Assembly: GCF_014288055.1 (NCBI RefSeq)
Contig: NZ_JACOPK010000003.1
Span: 239,321 to 303,320, forward strand
Direction of reading: 5' to 3'
DNA: 64,000 nucleotides
Source: Agathobaculum hominis
GTDB lineage: Bacteria; Bacillota; Clostridia; Oscillospirales; Butyricicoccaceae
Positions 34,135 through 42,185 of this stretch are shown here, in pieces; position 1 is the first letter of the stretch; every line of letters starts with the position of its first letter. A program made the translations under genes and the position numbers. The notes beneath the pieces are model-generated. The model saw only the letters and a program-made list of their open reading frames with translations. It did not search any database and was not told where the DNA came from.

Positions 34135-34308
34135 ATGACAGGAACCTGTGAGGACTGCGCTTATAATGTTTACGACGACGAGATGGACGAGTATGTCTGC
34201 GAGGCATATCTCGACGAGGACGAGTTCTACCGCGTGCAGACCTGCGGCAGGGCCTGCCCTTATTACCGCTCGGGCGACGACTATGAGCTTGTACGACATC
34301 AGAACTAA
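34135..34308 (+). CDS. DUF6472-type small Cys-rich protein
   Basis: 57 residues. Two Cys pairs, GTCEDCAYNVYDDEMDEYVC and TCGRACPYY, suggest a small zinc or redox knuckle. Acidic residues dominate (DDEMDEY, YLDEDEF), and the ending GDDYELVRHQN is typical of the clostridial DUF6472 family. Function unknown. ATG 34135 is preceded by GAGGTG. It is followed after 15 bases by the acetyltransferase gene, with which it is probably transcribed. Confidence 0.82.
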   Translation: MTGTCEDCAYNVYDDEMDEYVCEAYLDEDEFYRVQTCGRACPYYRSGDDYELVRHQN

Positions 34309-34323
34309 GGAGAGATACAGACT

Positions 34324-34905
34324 ATGACAGAGAGTGAAAAGGCTCAGCTGGGTCAGCTTTACAACGCAAACCACGATCCGCAGCTGCTGAACAGGCGCAC
34401 ATGGGCGAAAAACCTGTGCATGGATTACAATCAGCTGCGCTGGGGCGAGGGCGTGAAGCGCACGGCGCTCCTGCAGGAGCTGCTCGGCATCTGCGGCGAG
34501 GACGCCGTCATCGAGCCGCCGTTCTTCGTCGACTACGGAAAAAATATCTGCATCGGCCGCAGCTTTTACGCCAACCATAACCTTGTTATCCTGGACGGCG
34601 CGACCGTCACCATCGGCAACAACGTGTTCATCGGGCCGAACTGCACGATCTCGACCGCAGGTCATCCCTTTGAGGCGCGTCTGCGCGGCGAGGGACTGGA
34701 GTATGCGAAGGCGGTCACCATCGGCAGCAATGTCTGGATCGGCATGGGCGTGCAGATATGCCCGGGCGTCACGATCGGAGACAACGCGGTCATCGGCGCC
34801 GGCAGCGTCGTGACGAAGGACGTTCCGGCCGGCTGGCTCGCCTACGGCAACCCATGCGCGCCGGTCAAGGCGGTCGAGGAGAAGCCGGTAAGGCGCATCC
34901 TCTAA
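34324..34905 (+). CDS. Maltose/galactoside O-acetyltransferase-like enzyme (hexapeptide repeat)
   Basis: Left-handed beta-helix acetyltransferase using acetyl-CoA, Maa/LacA/NodL type. The N-terminal helical part includes LYNANHDPQLLNRRTWAKNL, and the helix contains NHNLVILDGATVTIGNNVFI, TISTAGHPFEARLR with the catalytic His, GSNVWIGMGVQICPGVTIGD and GAGSVVTKDVPAGWLAYGNP. 193 residues, as expected for a trimer subunit. The acceptor sugar cannot be told. Good ribosome site AAGGAGAG before the ATG. Confidence 0.93.
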   Translation: MTESEKAQLGQLYNANHDPQLLNRRTWAKNLCMDYNQLRWGEGVKRTALLQELLGICGEDAVIEPPFFVDYGKNICIGRSFYANHNLVILDGATVTIGNNVFIGPNCTISTAGHPFEARLRGEGLEYAKAVTIGSNVWIGMGVQICPGVTIGDNAVIGAGSVVTKDVPAGWLAYGNPCAPVKAVEEKPVRRIL

Positions 34906-34953
34906 GCCGGCCGCGAAACTGATGTTTCGCCGACCGTGAAAAAATCGACTTTA

Positions 34954-34982
34954 TCGACAGACAGATAAAGCTATGCTATAAT
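34954..34982 (+). promoter_or_regulatory. Promoter of the second aminotransferase gene
   Basis: TCGACA (34954-34959) and TATAAT (34977-34982), 17 bases apart, with the gene starting 28 bases later. Confidence 0.75.
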
Positions 34983-35009
34983 AAAGCCTATCTGAAAGGG
35001 GCGATACCT

Positions 35010-36200
35010 GTGATAAACAGACAGATGTACGAGCTGGGAAGTCACCGCTCGACCATTCGTGAGATCTTTGAATACGGCAATCAGCGCGCCGCGATCGTCG
35101 GACGCGAAAACGTCCTCGACTTTTCGCTCGGCAATCCGAACGTGCCGGCGCCGGATGAGGTGCGTCAGGCTATTCTCGCGGAGGCCGCAGGCGATCCGGT
35201 CGCGATCCACGGCTATACCTCCGCGCCGGGTGCGCCGGACGTGCGCAGAACGCTCGCGGACAGCCTTAACCGCCGTTTCGGCACGGACTACACCGGCGAC
35301 AGCCTGTATCTGACCGCAGGCGCGGCTGCCGCGCTCATGTGCGCCTTCCGTGCGCTCGCGTGCGAGGGGGACGAGTTCGTCGTATTCGCGCCCTTCTTCC
35401 CAGAGTATAAGATGTTCATCGAGAGCGGCGCAGGCGCGAAATGCGTGCTCGTTCCGCCGTCCATCGAGGATTTCCAGATCGACTTCGACGCCTTTGCGCA
35501 GCGCGTCAGCGAGCACACCAAGGCGGTCGTCATCAACTCCCCGAACAACCCCTCCGGTGCGGTCTACTCCGAGCAGACCATCCGCCGCCTTGCGGCGTTC
35601 CTGCGCGAAAAGGAAAACGAGTACGGCCATCCGATCTATCTGATCTCGGACGAGCCGTACCGCGAGATCGTTTACGATAACGTGACCATCCCGTTCGTGC
35701 CGAACTATTATGACGACACCATCGTCTGCTACTCCTACTCCAAGTCGCTCTCGCTCCCCGGCGAGCGCATCGGCTATGTGCTGGTGCCGCCGAAGGCTGC
35801 GGACAGCGCTGACCTGTATGCGGCGGTCTGCGGCGCAGGCCGTGCGCTTGGCTATGTCTGTGCGCCGAGCCTGTTCCAGCGCGTCGCGGCCCGCTGCGCA
35901 GACCTGACGAGCGATATTGCGGTGTACAGGACCAACCGCGACCTGCTGTACAGCGGTCTGACGGAAATGGGCTATACCTGCGTCAAGCCGGAGGGCGCGT
36001 TCTATCTGTTCCCGCGCACGCTGGAGGCGGATGACCGCGCGTTCTGCGAGCGGGCGAAGAAATACGACCTGCTGCTCGTTCCCGGCTCGGACTTCGGCGC
36101 TCCCGGACATATGCGAATCTCCTACTGCGTCAAGACCGAGACCGTCGAGAAGGCGCTGCCGCTGTTCAAAAAGCTCGCGGAAGAGTACAAAATTCGATGA
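35010..36200 (+). CDS. PLP-dependent aminotransferase (aspartate aminotransferase-like)
   Basis: Fold-type I enzyme, a different branch from the one at 23519. N-terminal FSLGNPNVPAPDEVR, cofactor contacts YLTAGAAAALMCAFRAL and INSPNNPSGAVYSEQT, the PLP Lys in SYSKSLSLPGERIGYVL, and the Arg near the end in GAPGHMRISYCVKTE. 396 residues. GTG start after AAAGGGGCG. The family in Clostridia is annotated as aspartate aminotransferase-like with broad specificity. It is monocistronic between its own promoter and terminator. A contribution to the aminotransferase step absent from the his operon is possible but not shown. Confidence 0.92.
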   Translation: MINRQMYELGSHRSTIREIFEYGNQRAAIVGRENVLDFSLGNPNVPAPDEVRQAILAEAAGDPVAIHGYTSAPGAPDVRRTLADSLNRRFGTDYTGDSLYLTAGAAAALMCAFRALACEGDEFVVFAPFFPEYKMFIESGAGAKCVLVPPSIEDFQIDFDAFAQRVSEHTKAVVINSPNNPSGAVYSEQTIRRLAAFLREKENEYGHPIYLISDEPYREIVYDNVTIPFVPNYYDDTIVCYSYSKSLSLPGERIGYVLVPPKAADSADLYAAVCGAGRALGYVCAPSLFQRVAARCADLTSDIAVYRTNRDLLYSGLTEMGYTCVKPEGAFYLFPRTLEADDRAFCERAKKYDLLLVPGSDFGAPGHMRISYCVKTETVEKALPLFKKLAEEYKIR

Positions 36201-36213
36201 TAATGCGGACTCA

Positions 36214-36244
36214 GAGCGGAAAACGGTGTTTTCCGCTCTTTCGC
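36214..36244 (+). terminator. Terminator after the second aminotransferase gene
   Basis: AGAGCGGAAAA pairs with TTTTCCGCTCT around CGGTG, followed by TTCGCTT. Confidence 0.8.
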
Positions 36245-36396
36245 TTACCGCTTTCCTTCAAATTATTTTGCTTTCACTTCATTGTGTAAACTGAATAAAA
36301 ACAAAATATTAACTATGTGCAAACTGCGCAAGCACCCTCGTCAATATGCACAATAAAATGATGTCTACGATGTGCAACATTCATAAAAACTCACTC

Positions 36397-36428
36397 TTGT
36401 TTTTCTGTGCCCTGCGGTGTATTATAAT
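36397..36428 (+). promoter_or_regulatory. Candidate promoter of the small peptide gene
   Basis: TATAAT at 36423-36428 is consensus. The best -35 match, TTGTTT at 36397-36402, is 20 bases away, longer than ideal, so the -35 is uncertain. The AT-rich stretch 36240-36390 upstream contains no gene and may act as an UP-type region. Confidence 0.55.
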
Positions 36429-36489
36429 ACCAGAGATCAGGAAAGACGATCTCAGGAAAATACAAACACTGAAAAGGAGTGCATGAATC

Positions 36490-36594
36490 ATGATGAAGGG
36501 TTTCTTTAACGGTCTGGTAGCTGCTCGTACCATGGAGCTTGAGAGCGAACGCATCGATGCTAAGACTCTGAGAAATTCCCGCCGTGCTCGCTAA
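36490..36594 (+). CDS. 34-residue peptide of unknown function
   Basis: A short frame with clear signs of being real: promoter upstream, AAAAGGAG ribosome site 9-16 bases before the ATG, a following terminator, and codon usage (GGT, CTG, GTA, GCT) like that of the highly expressed ilvC. The product begins MKGFFNGLVAARTMELESER (after an initial Met) and ends in a basic tail TLRNSRRAR. It could form an amphipathic helix with a hydrophobic N-terminal part. I know no family for it. Too short for most gene finders. Confidence 0.6.
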   Translation: MMKGFFNGLVAARTMELESERIDAKTLRNSRRAR

Positions 36595-36636
36595 GGACAG
36601 CGAATACAGGGAATTTCAAAGGAGCAGATCAGTCTG

Positions 36637-36663
36637 ATGTCAACAACCGAAGAATCACAGTGA
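36637..36663 (+). CDS. Possible 8-residue ORF after the small peptide gene
   Basis: AAAGGAG is followed 12 bases later by ATG and a frame MSTTEESQ ending TGA, directly abutting the terminator. It may be a second micro-peptide or simply a remnant ribosome site; coding is unproven. Confidence 0.25.
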   Translation: MSTTEESQ

Positions 36664-36707
36664 AGGAACTTCCGAAACGCGAAATGCATCGGAAGTTCCT
36701 TTCTTTT
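36663..36707 (+). terminator. Terminator of the small peptide unit
   Basis: AAGGAACTTCCGA pairs with TCGGAAGTTCCTT around ACGCGAAATGCA, followed by TTCTTTT. Confidence 0.85.
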
Positions 36708-36718
36708 GCCCGGATTTG

Positions 36719-36747
36719 TTGCGGAAGGGCGAAAAAACTGCTATACT
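36719..36747 (+). promoter_or_regulatory. Promoter of the EamA-family gene
   Basis: TTGCGG (36719-36724) and TATACT (36742-36747), 17 bases apart, 40 bases before the gene. Confidence 0.7.
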
Positions 36748-36787
36748 GAACCTGCTGCATAAATTTTCAAGGGGTAGGAATATAGAT

Positions 36788-37702
36788 ATGAAAAGGAAAA
36801 ACAATACGCTTCTCTCGCTTGTTCTGCCGGCGGTTCTGTGCACCGCGCTCTGGGGCAGCGCCGCGCCCTGCGTCAAAAAGGGATACGAGCTGTTCGAGAT
36901 CGCGGCAGGGGACTCGTTCTCGCAGCTGGTGTTCGCCGGATGGCGCTTCACGCTCGCAGGCGTGCTCGTGCTGCTCGTCGCGGCCTGCATGGGACACCGC
37001 ATTCGTCCGAAGCGCGGCGAATACAGGGCGATCTTTATGATCAGCCTGTTCCAGAGCATGCTCCAGTACGTCTGCTACTATATCGGTCTCGCCGGTACGA
37101 CCGGCACAAAGGCTTCGGTGCTCTCGGGCACGCAGACCTTCTTTGCGTTGCTGCTCGCGCACGCTCTGCTGGAAAATGACCGGCTCACGAGACGGAAAAC
37201 GCTCGGCTGCGTGCTCGGCTTTGCCGGCGTGCTCGTGCTCGGCCTCGGCGGTCTGGACGGCTTCCGTCTGCACGGCGACGGCCTGATTCTGCTCTCTGCG
37301 GTCTCGGCAGGCGCCGGGGCGCTCGTCTCGCGCATCTATACACCCGGCCGCGACCCGATGCTGCTCACCGGCTGGCAGCTCGCCCTCGGCGGCACGTTCC
37401 TCGGCCTGCTCGGCAGGGTCGGCGGCGGCGCCCTCGGCAGCGTGACCGCCGGCGGCGCGGCGCTGCTCGGCTACATGATCGTGCTCTCGGCGGCAGCCTT
37501 CACGATCTGGACCGCGCTGCTCGGCCGGTTCCCGGTCGGCCGGGTCAGCCTGTTCGGCTTCCTCATCCCGGTTTTCGGCGCGGTCTTTTCCGCGCTCGTG
37601 CTCGGGGAGAATATCATGACCGTGCGCAATCTGCTGTCGCTCCTGCTCGTCAGCGGCGGCATCGCGCTGGCAAATTCCGCCGCGGCTTCCTCGAAAAGCT
37701 GA
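36788..37702 (+). CDS. EamA/DMT-superfamily exporter
   Basis: Ten hydrophobic helices in two EamA halves (about 10-145 and 160-300), the layout of drug/metabolite transporters such as RhaT, YdcZ or amino-acid exporters. Landmarks: LCTALWGSAAPCVKKGYELF in helix 1 and GTTGTKASVLSGTQTFFALL at the end of the first half. 304 residues from ATG 36788, which follows AAGGGG; an in-frame ATG at 36716 precedes the promoter -10 and cannot be the start. Substrate unknown. Confidence 0.9.
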   Translation: MKRKNNTLLSLVLPAVLCTALWGSAAPCVKKGYELFEIAAGDSFSQLVFAGWRFTLAGVLVLLVAACMGHRIRPKRGEYRAIFMISLFQSMLQYVCYYIGLAGTTGTKASVLSGTQTFFALLLAHALLENDRLTRRKTLGCVLGFAGVLVLGLGGLDGFRLHGDGLILLSAVSAGAGALVSRIYTPGRDPMLLTGWQLALGGTFLGLLGRVGGGALGSVTAGGAALLGYMIVLSAAAFTIWTALLGRFPVGRVSLFGFLIPVFGAVFSALVLGENIMTVRNLLSLLLVSGGIALANSAAASSKS

Positions 37703-37751
37703 CGCGCACGCAGACCGCACCGCTGTTTTTGTGTCGATTCTGTGATTTTTC

Positions 37752-37780
37752 TTGTCACCGAGGGCAAATGGTGTTATACT
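37752..37780 (+). promoter_or_regulatory. Promoter of the PpiC-type foldase gene
   Basis: TTGTCA (37752-37757) and TATACT (37775-37780), spaced by 17 bases. Confidence 0.8.
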
Positions 37781-37817
37781 GATTGAAGTCTGTTAAATGT
37801 AAGGAGATAGGAGTAAC

Positions 37818-38987
37818 ATGAGCAAATTAGTACAGCGTCTTGCTGCAATGGTTGCCATGACCGCCGTTGTACTGGGCGCGACCATCGGCGGCGTGTCGAG
37901 CATGATGATCCACTATAAGCCGCTGAACGAAGGCGCGGAGACCGTGCTGACCGTAAACGGCGATGCAGTAACTGCCGACGAATACTCGGGCTACATGCTC
38001 TACAACATGCAGTATTACGCGAGCATGTATGCGCAGATGGGGCTGACCGACCTGTGGTCGAACGAGGACATGGCCAAGTCGCTCGGCGCTTCCATGCCGG
38101 AGGCGGCGGAGCAGCAGGCGATCTATGCGCGCGTCGTCATGCAGAAGTTCAACGAGCTCGGCCTCAAGCTCAGCTACAACGAGCAGAAGGAGATGGCGTC
38201 CGTTCGCCGCAACAGCATCGCGAACACCACCAAGGACGCTTATCTGAACCAGATCGCGCAGTTCGGTTTTTCTGACCAGACCTACCAGAACTTCATGTAT
38301 ATCAGCCAGTGCTATCAGGCGCTGAACGATTACTATTTCGGCGAGAACGGCGTCAATACCCCGTCTGATGAGGACATTCAGAAGTACTACGAGGATAACT
38401 ACATCACCGCAAAGCACATCCTCATCACGACCGTTGACCCGGCTTCCGGCGAGACCAAGCGCACCGATGAGGAAGCGAAGAAGGAAGCGCAGTCCATCCT
38501 CGACCGCATCAACGCAGGCGAGGACTTCGACACGCTGATGAACCAGTACAGCGAGGATACCGGCCTGTCCAACAACCCGAACGGCTACACCTTCACCGAG
38601 GGTCAGATGGTCACCGAGTTCTACGACGGCGCGAAGGCTCTGGCTGAGGACGAGGTTTCCGAGCTCGTCAAGAGCAGCTACGGCTACCACATCATCAAGC
38701 GCGTCAAGCTGGACGACAGCCAGCTCGACAACTTCAAGAGCGACATCATCTCCGCGATCTCCGGCTCGATGGACGAGCTGCTCCAGCAGTGGATGGATGA
38801 GGCGCAGGTCGAGACCACCGATCTGTACAGCACCATCACCTATGAAAATGTCTACGATTATCTGCCGCAGGACGTTCAGACCCTCGTAACCCGTCCGGGT
38901 GAGGCGAGCGAGCAGTCCGACGCACAGCAGTCCGACGCACAGCCGTCCGACGCAGAGCAGTCTGCGACCGAGCAGTCCGCTCAGTAA
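37818..38987 (+). CDS. PpiC/parvulin-type peptidylprolyl isomerase (PrsA/SurA-like)
   Basis: Extracytoplasmic folding factor. Residues 1-32 form an N-terminal membrane anchor without a lipobox Cys. A SurA-N-like helical domain covers about 35-185. The rotamase domain begins near 195 with ITAKHILITTVDPASGE and continues NAGEDFDTLMNQYSEDTG to VSELVKSSYGYHIIKRV near 290. The last 25 residues are a low-complexity tail built on SDAQ/SDAE units from an imperfect 15-base tandem repeat. 389 residues. Good promoter and AAGGAGATAG upstream; terminator downstream. Confidence 0.9.
   Translation: MSKLVQRLAAMVAMTAVVLGATIGGVSSMMIHYKPLNEGAETVLTVNGDAVTADEYSGYMLYNMQYYASMYAQMGLTDLWSNEDMAKSLGASMPEAAEQQAIYARVVMQKFNELGLKLSYNEQKEMASVRRNSIANTTKDAYLNQIAQFGFSDQTYQNFMYISQCYQALNDYYFGENGVNTPSDEDIQKYYEDNYITAKHILITTVDPASGETKRTDEEAKKEAQSILDRINAGEDFDTLMNQYSEDTGLSNNPNGYTFTEGQMVTEFYDGAKALAEDEVSELVKSSYGYHIIKRVKLDDSQLDNFKSDIISAISGSMDELLQQWMDEAQVETTDLYSTITYENVYDYLPQDVQTLVTRPGEASEQSDAQQSDAQPSDAEQSATEQSAQ
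38916..38964 (+). repeat. 15-base tandem repeat in the 3' end of the PpiC gene
   Basis: Three imperfect units of the type CAGTCCGACGCACAG encode QSDAQ-like peptides. Copy number could vary by slippage and alter tail length. Confidence 0.7.
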
Positions 38988-38998
38988 AGTCAATCATG

Positions 38999-39033
38999 AA
39001 AAGAGTCTGTACACAGCGTACAGGCTCTTTTTT
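38999..39033 (+). terminator. Terminator after the PpiC gene
   Basis: AAAAGAGTCTGTAC pairs with GTACAGGCTCTTTT around ACAGC (one GU pair), followed by TTTTTT. Confidence 0.88.
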
Positions 39034-39133
39034 GTTCATGAAAAATTCACAGAATGTTTCCGAATTTGTGCAGAATGGCCCGTTCTGATCTGGTAGAATA
39101 AAATATCTAAATCAAAGGAAGGAAGGCGAGAGG

Positions 39134-40504
39134 ATGACGCCGGAAAACAACATTTTGATCGTCACGCCGCGCATGGAGGAGCTGGCAGCGCTCTGCCGCA
39201 GCAATACCCTCATCGAGGCGGGACTTTATCGGGAATATGACGTAAAGCGCGGCCTGCGCGACGTAAACGGCAAGGGCGTGCTGGCCGGACTGACCAACAT
39301 TTCGGACATTATCGCACAGCGCGAGGTGGATGGCATTTTGCAGCCGTGCCCGGGCGAGCTGTACTACCGCGGCATACGCATCGAGGAGCTCGTGCAGGGC
39401 TTTGTGCGCGAGGGACGCAAGGGCTACGAGGAAGTCGCATATCTGCTGCTGTTCGGCAGACTGCCCGACGCAAAGGAGCTCGGCAGCTTCAAGAGCCTGC
39501 TCGCGCAGGGGCGCACGCTGCCGACCAATTTCACGCGCGACGTTATCATGAAGGCGCCGACGCACGACATGATGAACAGCCTGTCCCGCAGCGTGCTGAC
39601 GCTCGCCTCCTATGACGAGAGCGCGGACGACATCAGCCTGCCGAACGTGCTGCGGCAGTGCCTCATGCTCATTGCGGTGTTCCCCATGCTCGCGGTCTAC
39701 TCCTACCATGCCTACAACCACTATGAGTGCGGCGCGAGCATGTACATTCATTACCCCTCGGACAGCCTGTCTACCGCCTCCAATCTGCTGCGGATGCTGC
39801 GCCCGGATATGCAGTATACGCCGCTCGAGGCGAGTGTGCTCGATCTGGCGCTCGTGCTGCATATGGAGCACGGCGGCGGCAACAATTCCTCGTTTACGAC
39901 GCATGTCGTGACCTCCTCGGGCACGGATACCTATTCGGTCATCTCGGCTGCGCTCGGCTCGCTCAAGGGCCCCAAGCATGGCGGCGCGAACTACAAGGTC
40001 GTGCAGATGTTCGAGGATATGAAGCGCGAGGTCAGCGACCCGACCGATGAGGCGGAGGTCACGGAATACCTCAAAAAGCTGCTGCGCAGAGAGGCCTTCG
40101 ACCGCAAGGGTCTGATCTACGGCGTCGGCCATGCGGTCTACTCGGTCTCCGATCCGCGCGCACAGGTGTTCAAGTCGTTTGTCGGTCAGCTGGCGCACGA
40201 AAAGGGCAGAGACGCGGATTTTGCGCTCTACCAGATGGTTGAGCGCCTCGCGCCGGCCGCGATCGCCGAGGAGCGCCGCATCTACAAGGGCGTCTCGGTC
40301 AACGTGGATTTCTATTCGGGCTTCGTGTATTCCATGCTCGGTCTGCCGCCCGAGCTGTATACGCCGGTGTTCGCCATCGCGCGTATCGTCGGCTGGAGCG
40401 CACACCGTCTGGAGGAGCTGGTCAATACGGACAAGATCATCCGTCCGGCATACCGCTGCGTGCGTGAGCACGAGGAATATACGCCGCTGCGCTTCCGAGA
40501 GTAA
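39134..40504 (+). CDS. Citrate synthase
   Basis: Condenses acetyl-CoA with oxaloacetate. Key residues: His in MEHGGGNNSSFTTHVV near 245, His in IYGVGHAVYSVSDPRA near 330, and Asp in VNVDFYSGFVYSMLGLP near 395. SLKGPKHGGANYKVVQMFED near 280 and ARIVGWSAHRLEE near 423 are also conserved. 456 residues, longer at the N-terminus than the classical type I enzyme, as in a clostridial citrate synthase branch. No aconitase or isocitrate dehydrogenase lies nearby. ATG follows AAGGAAGGAAGGCGAG. A long palindrome begins two bases after the stop. Confidence 0.94.
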   Translation: MTPENNILIVTPRMEELAALCRSNTLIEAGLYREYDVKRGLRDVNGKGVLAGLTNISDIIAQREVDGILQPCPGELYYRGIRIEELVQGFVREGRKGYEEVAYLLLFGRLPDAKELGSFKSLLAQGRTLPTNFTRDVIMKAPTHDMMNSLSRSVLTLASYDESADDISLPNVLRQCLMLIAVFPMLAVYSYHAYNHYECGASMYIHYPSDSLSTASNLLRMLRPDMQYTPLEASVLDLALVLHMEHGGGNNSSFTTHVVTSSGTDTYSVISAALGSLKGPKHGGANYKVVQMFEDMKREVSDPTDEAEVTEYLKKLLRREAFDRKGLIYGVGHAVYSVSDPRAQVFKSFVGQLAHEKGRDADFALYQMVERLAPAAIAEERRIYKGVSVNVDFYSGFVYSMLGLPPELYTPVFAIARIVGWSAHRLEELVNTDKIIRPAYRCVREHEEYTPLRFRE

Positions 40505-40505
40505 C

Positions 40506-40666
40506 GGCAATACCGCATAATTGGACAAGAGCAATTTGCGAGTAAATTTTGCGTACTGACGAGGCGCGGTTTTGCGGTAATACTTGACGTATTACCGTGA
40601 AATCGCAACAAAGTCAGGGCACAAAATTTCCGCAAAGCGCCGCAGCTTTAATTGTGCGGTGTTGCC
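40506..40666. repeat. 161-bp near-complete palindrome (long hairpin)
   Basis: Successive blocks pair from outside inward: GGCAATACCGCATAATT with AATTGTGCGGTGTTGCC, then TTTGCGAGTAAATTTTGCG with CACAAAATTTCCGCAAA, then GTACTGAC with GTCAGGGC, then GCGGTTTTGCGGTAATAC with GTATTACCGTGAAATCGC, around a TTGAC tip. Mismatches are few. It contains no gene and no T-run. Candidate mobile miniature element or structured 3' UTR of citrate synthase. Confidence 0.85.
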
Positions 40667-40672
40667 TAACAT

Positions 40673-40723
40673 AAAAAAGCCCTCCGGCACACCGTGATCT
40701 GTGAGAAACACGGCGTGCGGAGG
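40673..40723 (-). terminator. Terminator of the Gfo/Idh dehydrogenase gene
   Basis: Read on the minus strand, CCTCCGCACGCCGTG pairs with CACGGTGTGCCGGAGG and is followed by GCTTTTTTA. It lies about 115 bases after the gene's stop; the bases between contain no gene. Confidence 0.8.
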
Positions 40724-40837
40724 ACTTTCCTTTCCGTACCGCAAATTGGGAGAACTGCGATATGGAGGTTCCCCTCGACTCGCATGTCAGGGACATTCTA
40801 TGAAAAAAGAGAGGACAAGGGTTAACGAGAGACCGGT

Positions 40838-41845
40838 TTATCTGTACAGCTCCGGCTTCTCCATGGTCTCGACCGGCAGGAATCTGCCCGTGCCGCGGGA
40901 GCGATTGAGGGCGTCGGCGGCAACGCAGGCTGCGTAGCCGTCCCATGCGGACGGGCCGTCCGGCTCGCCCTTTTCCTCAAGGGTCTTGACCCAGTGGGTC
41001 AGCTCGATGTCATATGCCTCGATAAAGCGGTCCTTCCAGTCGGTGAGGATGGGGAAGGAACGGCTTGCGTTCGCGCGCTTGACAACGGCGTAGGGATCGG
41101 GCAGGTTGACCGTGCCCTTTTCGCAGACGACCTGGCACTGGATGTCGTAGCCGTAGGCGTCAGCGACCTGTACCTCGACGTCGATGCGTGCGCCGGACTT
41201 GGTCTCGAGCAGAACGATCTGCGGATTGTCATAGCCCTTGGTCGAGCAGGCGGACTGACGGACCTTGAGCACCTGAGCGCTCTCGTACTCGTCACCGAGC
41301 AGCCAGCGGCAGATGTCGAGCTCGTGGATAGCAACGTTGGAAACACCCATTTCGGTCTGGAAGCCATCCGGCTGGGAAACGTTGCGGTGGCAGGCATGGA
41401 TCATGAGCGGCGCGCCAAGCTCGCCGGAGTCGATGATGCGCTTCATCTCCGCATAGCCGCGGTCATAGCGACGCATGAAGCCGACCTGAAGCAGACGCCT
41501 GCCATGAGCAGTCTCGGCTGCGATGATCTTCTCGCAGTCGCCTGCGTTCTGCGCGAGCGGCTTTTCGCAGAAAACGAATTTGCCTGCCTTCAGCGCCTCG
41601 AGAACGTAGCCTGCGTGGCTCGGGTCGGACGAGGTGATGACGACAGCCTGAACCTCGGGGGCGTGGATGAGCTCCTCGCCGGTCTTATAGACCTTCATGC
41701 CCTCGTACTGTGCAGCAACCTTGTTTGCGGATTCTTCGAAGTAGTCTGCGCAGGCAACGACCTGGCAGCCCGGAACGATGTCGGTCAGACGACGGATATG
41801 ATCGCGGCCGATGGCGCCGCAGCCGATCACACCAATGTTCAGCAT
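40838..41845 (-). CDS. Gfo/Idh/MocA oxidoreductase, inositol 2-dehydrogenase-like
   Basis: NAD-dependent sugar/polyol dehydrogenase. Rossmann motif IGVIGCGAIGRDHIRRL at the start; the catalytic Lys in FCEKPLAQNAGDCEKI near 95; VGFMRRYDRGYAEM near 122, as in IolG; and VAIHELDICRWLLGDEYES near 170 with the catalytic Asp and His. 335 residues. The IolG resemblance plus the neighbouring importer, LacI regulator and TIM-barrel isomerase suggest inositol or a related polyol as substrate; that is inference. Expressed divergently from the regulator. Confidence 0.88.
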   Translation of the reverse strand: MLNIGVIGCGAIGRDHIRRLTDIVPGCQVVACADYFEESANKVAAQYEGMKVYKTGEELIHAPEVQAVVITSSDPSHAGYVLEALKAGKFVFCEKPLAQNAGDCEKIIAAETAHGRRLLQVGFMRRYDRGYAEMKRIIDSGELGAPLMIHACHRNVSQPDGFQTEMGVSNVAIHELDICRWLLGDEYESAQVLKVRQSACSTKGYDNPQIVLLETKSGARIDVEVQVADAYGYDIQCQVVCEKGTVNLPDPYAVVKRANASRSFPILTDWKDRFIEAYDIELTHWVKTLEEKGEPDGPSAWDGYAACVAADALNRSRGTGRFLPVETMEKPELYR

Positions 41846-41917
41846 AGCGTATTCTCCTTTTGAATCGTATTATGAACTGCGAAGCGGTGTCCGCAGCCTG
41901 TTTTCTGTTATGAGTTA

Positions 41918-41946
41918 ATCATACTCTGCCGTGGCCGCAAGGTCAA
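41918..41946 (-). promoter_or_regulatory. Promoter of the Gfo/Idh dehydrogenase gene
   Basis: On the minus strand TTGACC (41941-41946) and TATGAT (41918-41923) are 17 bases apart. Confidence 0.78.
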
Positions 41947-41952
41947 TATCCG

Positions 41953-42001
41953 CTGCGCAACATTGTTATCCTGCCTAAAAAATGGCTTGGGTTTTGCGCA
42001 G
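41953..42001. promoter_or_regulatory. Candidate operator half-sites between dehydrogenase and LacI promoters
   Basis: CTGCGCAA at 41953-41960 and its inverse TTGCGCAG at 41994-42001 flank the divergent control region, the first lying just upstream of the dehydrogenase -35. They may bind the adjacent LacI-type regulator; no experiment or comparison backs this. Confidence 0.3.
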
Positions 42002-42062
42002 AATGAGAGGGAACAGAGGGGACGGATGCGAACGCATGATTGTGCGCTGTGCACGGAAATTC

Positions 42063-42091
42063 TTGACGGAAAAAGCATTTGCGGGTATAAT
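42063..42091 (+). promoter_or_regulatory. Promoter of the LacI-family regulator gene
   Basis: TTGACG (42063-42068) and TATAAT (42086-42091), spaced by 17 bases, about 95 bases before the start codon. Confidence 0.82.
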
Positions 42092-42185
42092 GATTTCTGT
42101 TCAGCCGCAGCAGGGATTTGCAGCGGCGGAGAGATGACAGCTCAAGGCGGTTTTGCCGCCGGATAGACGGAAGGAGAGTCAGCAG

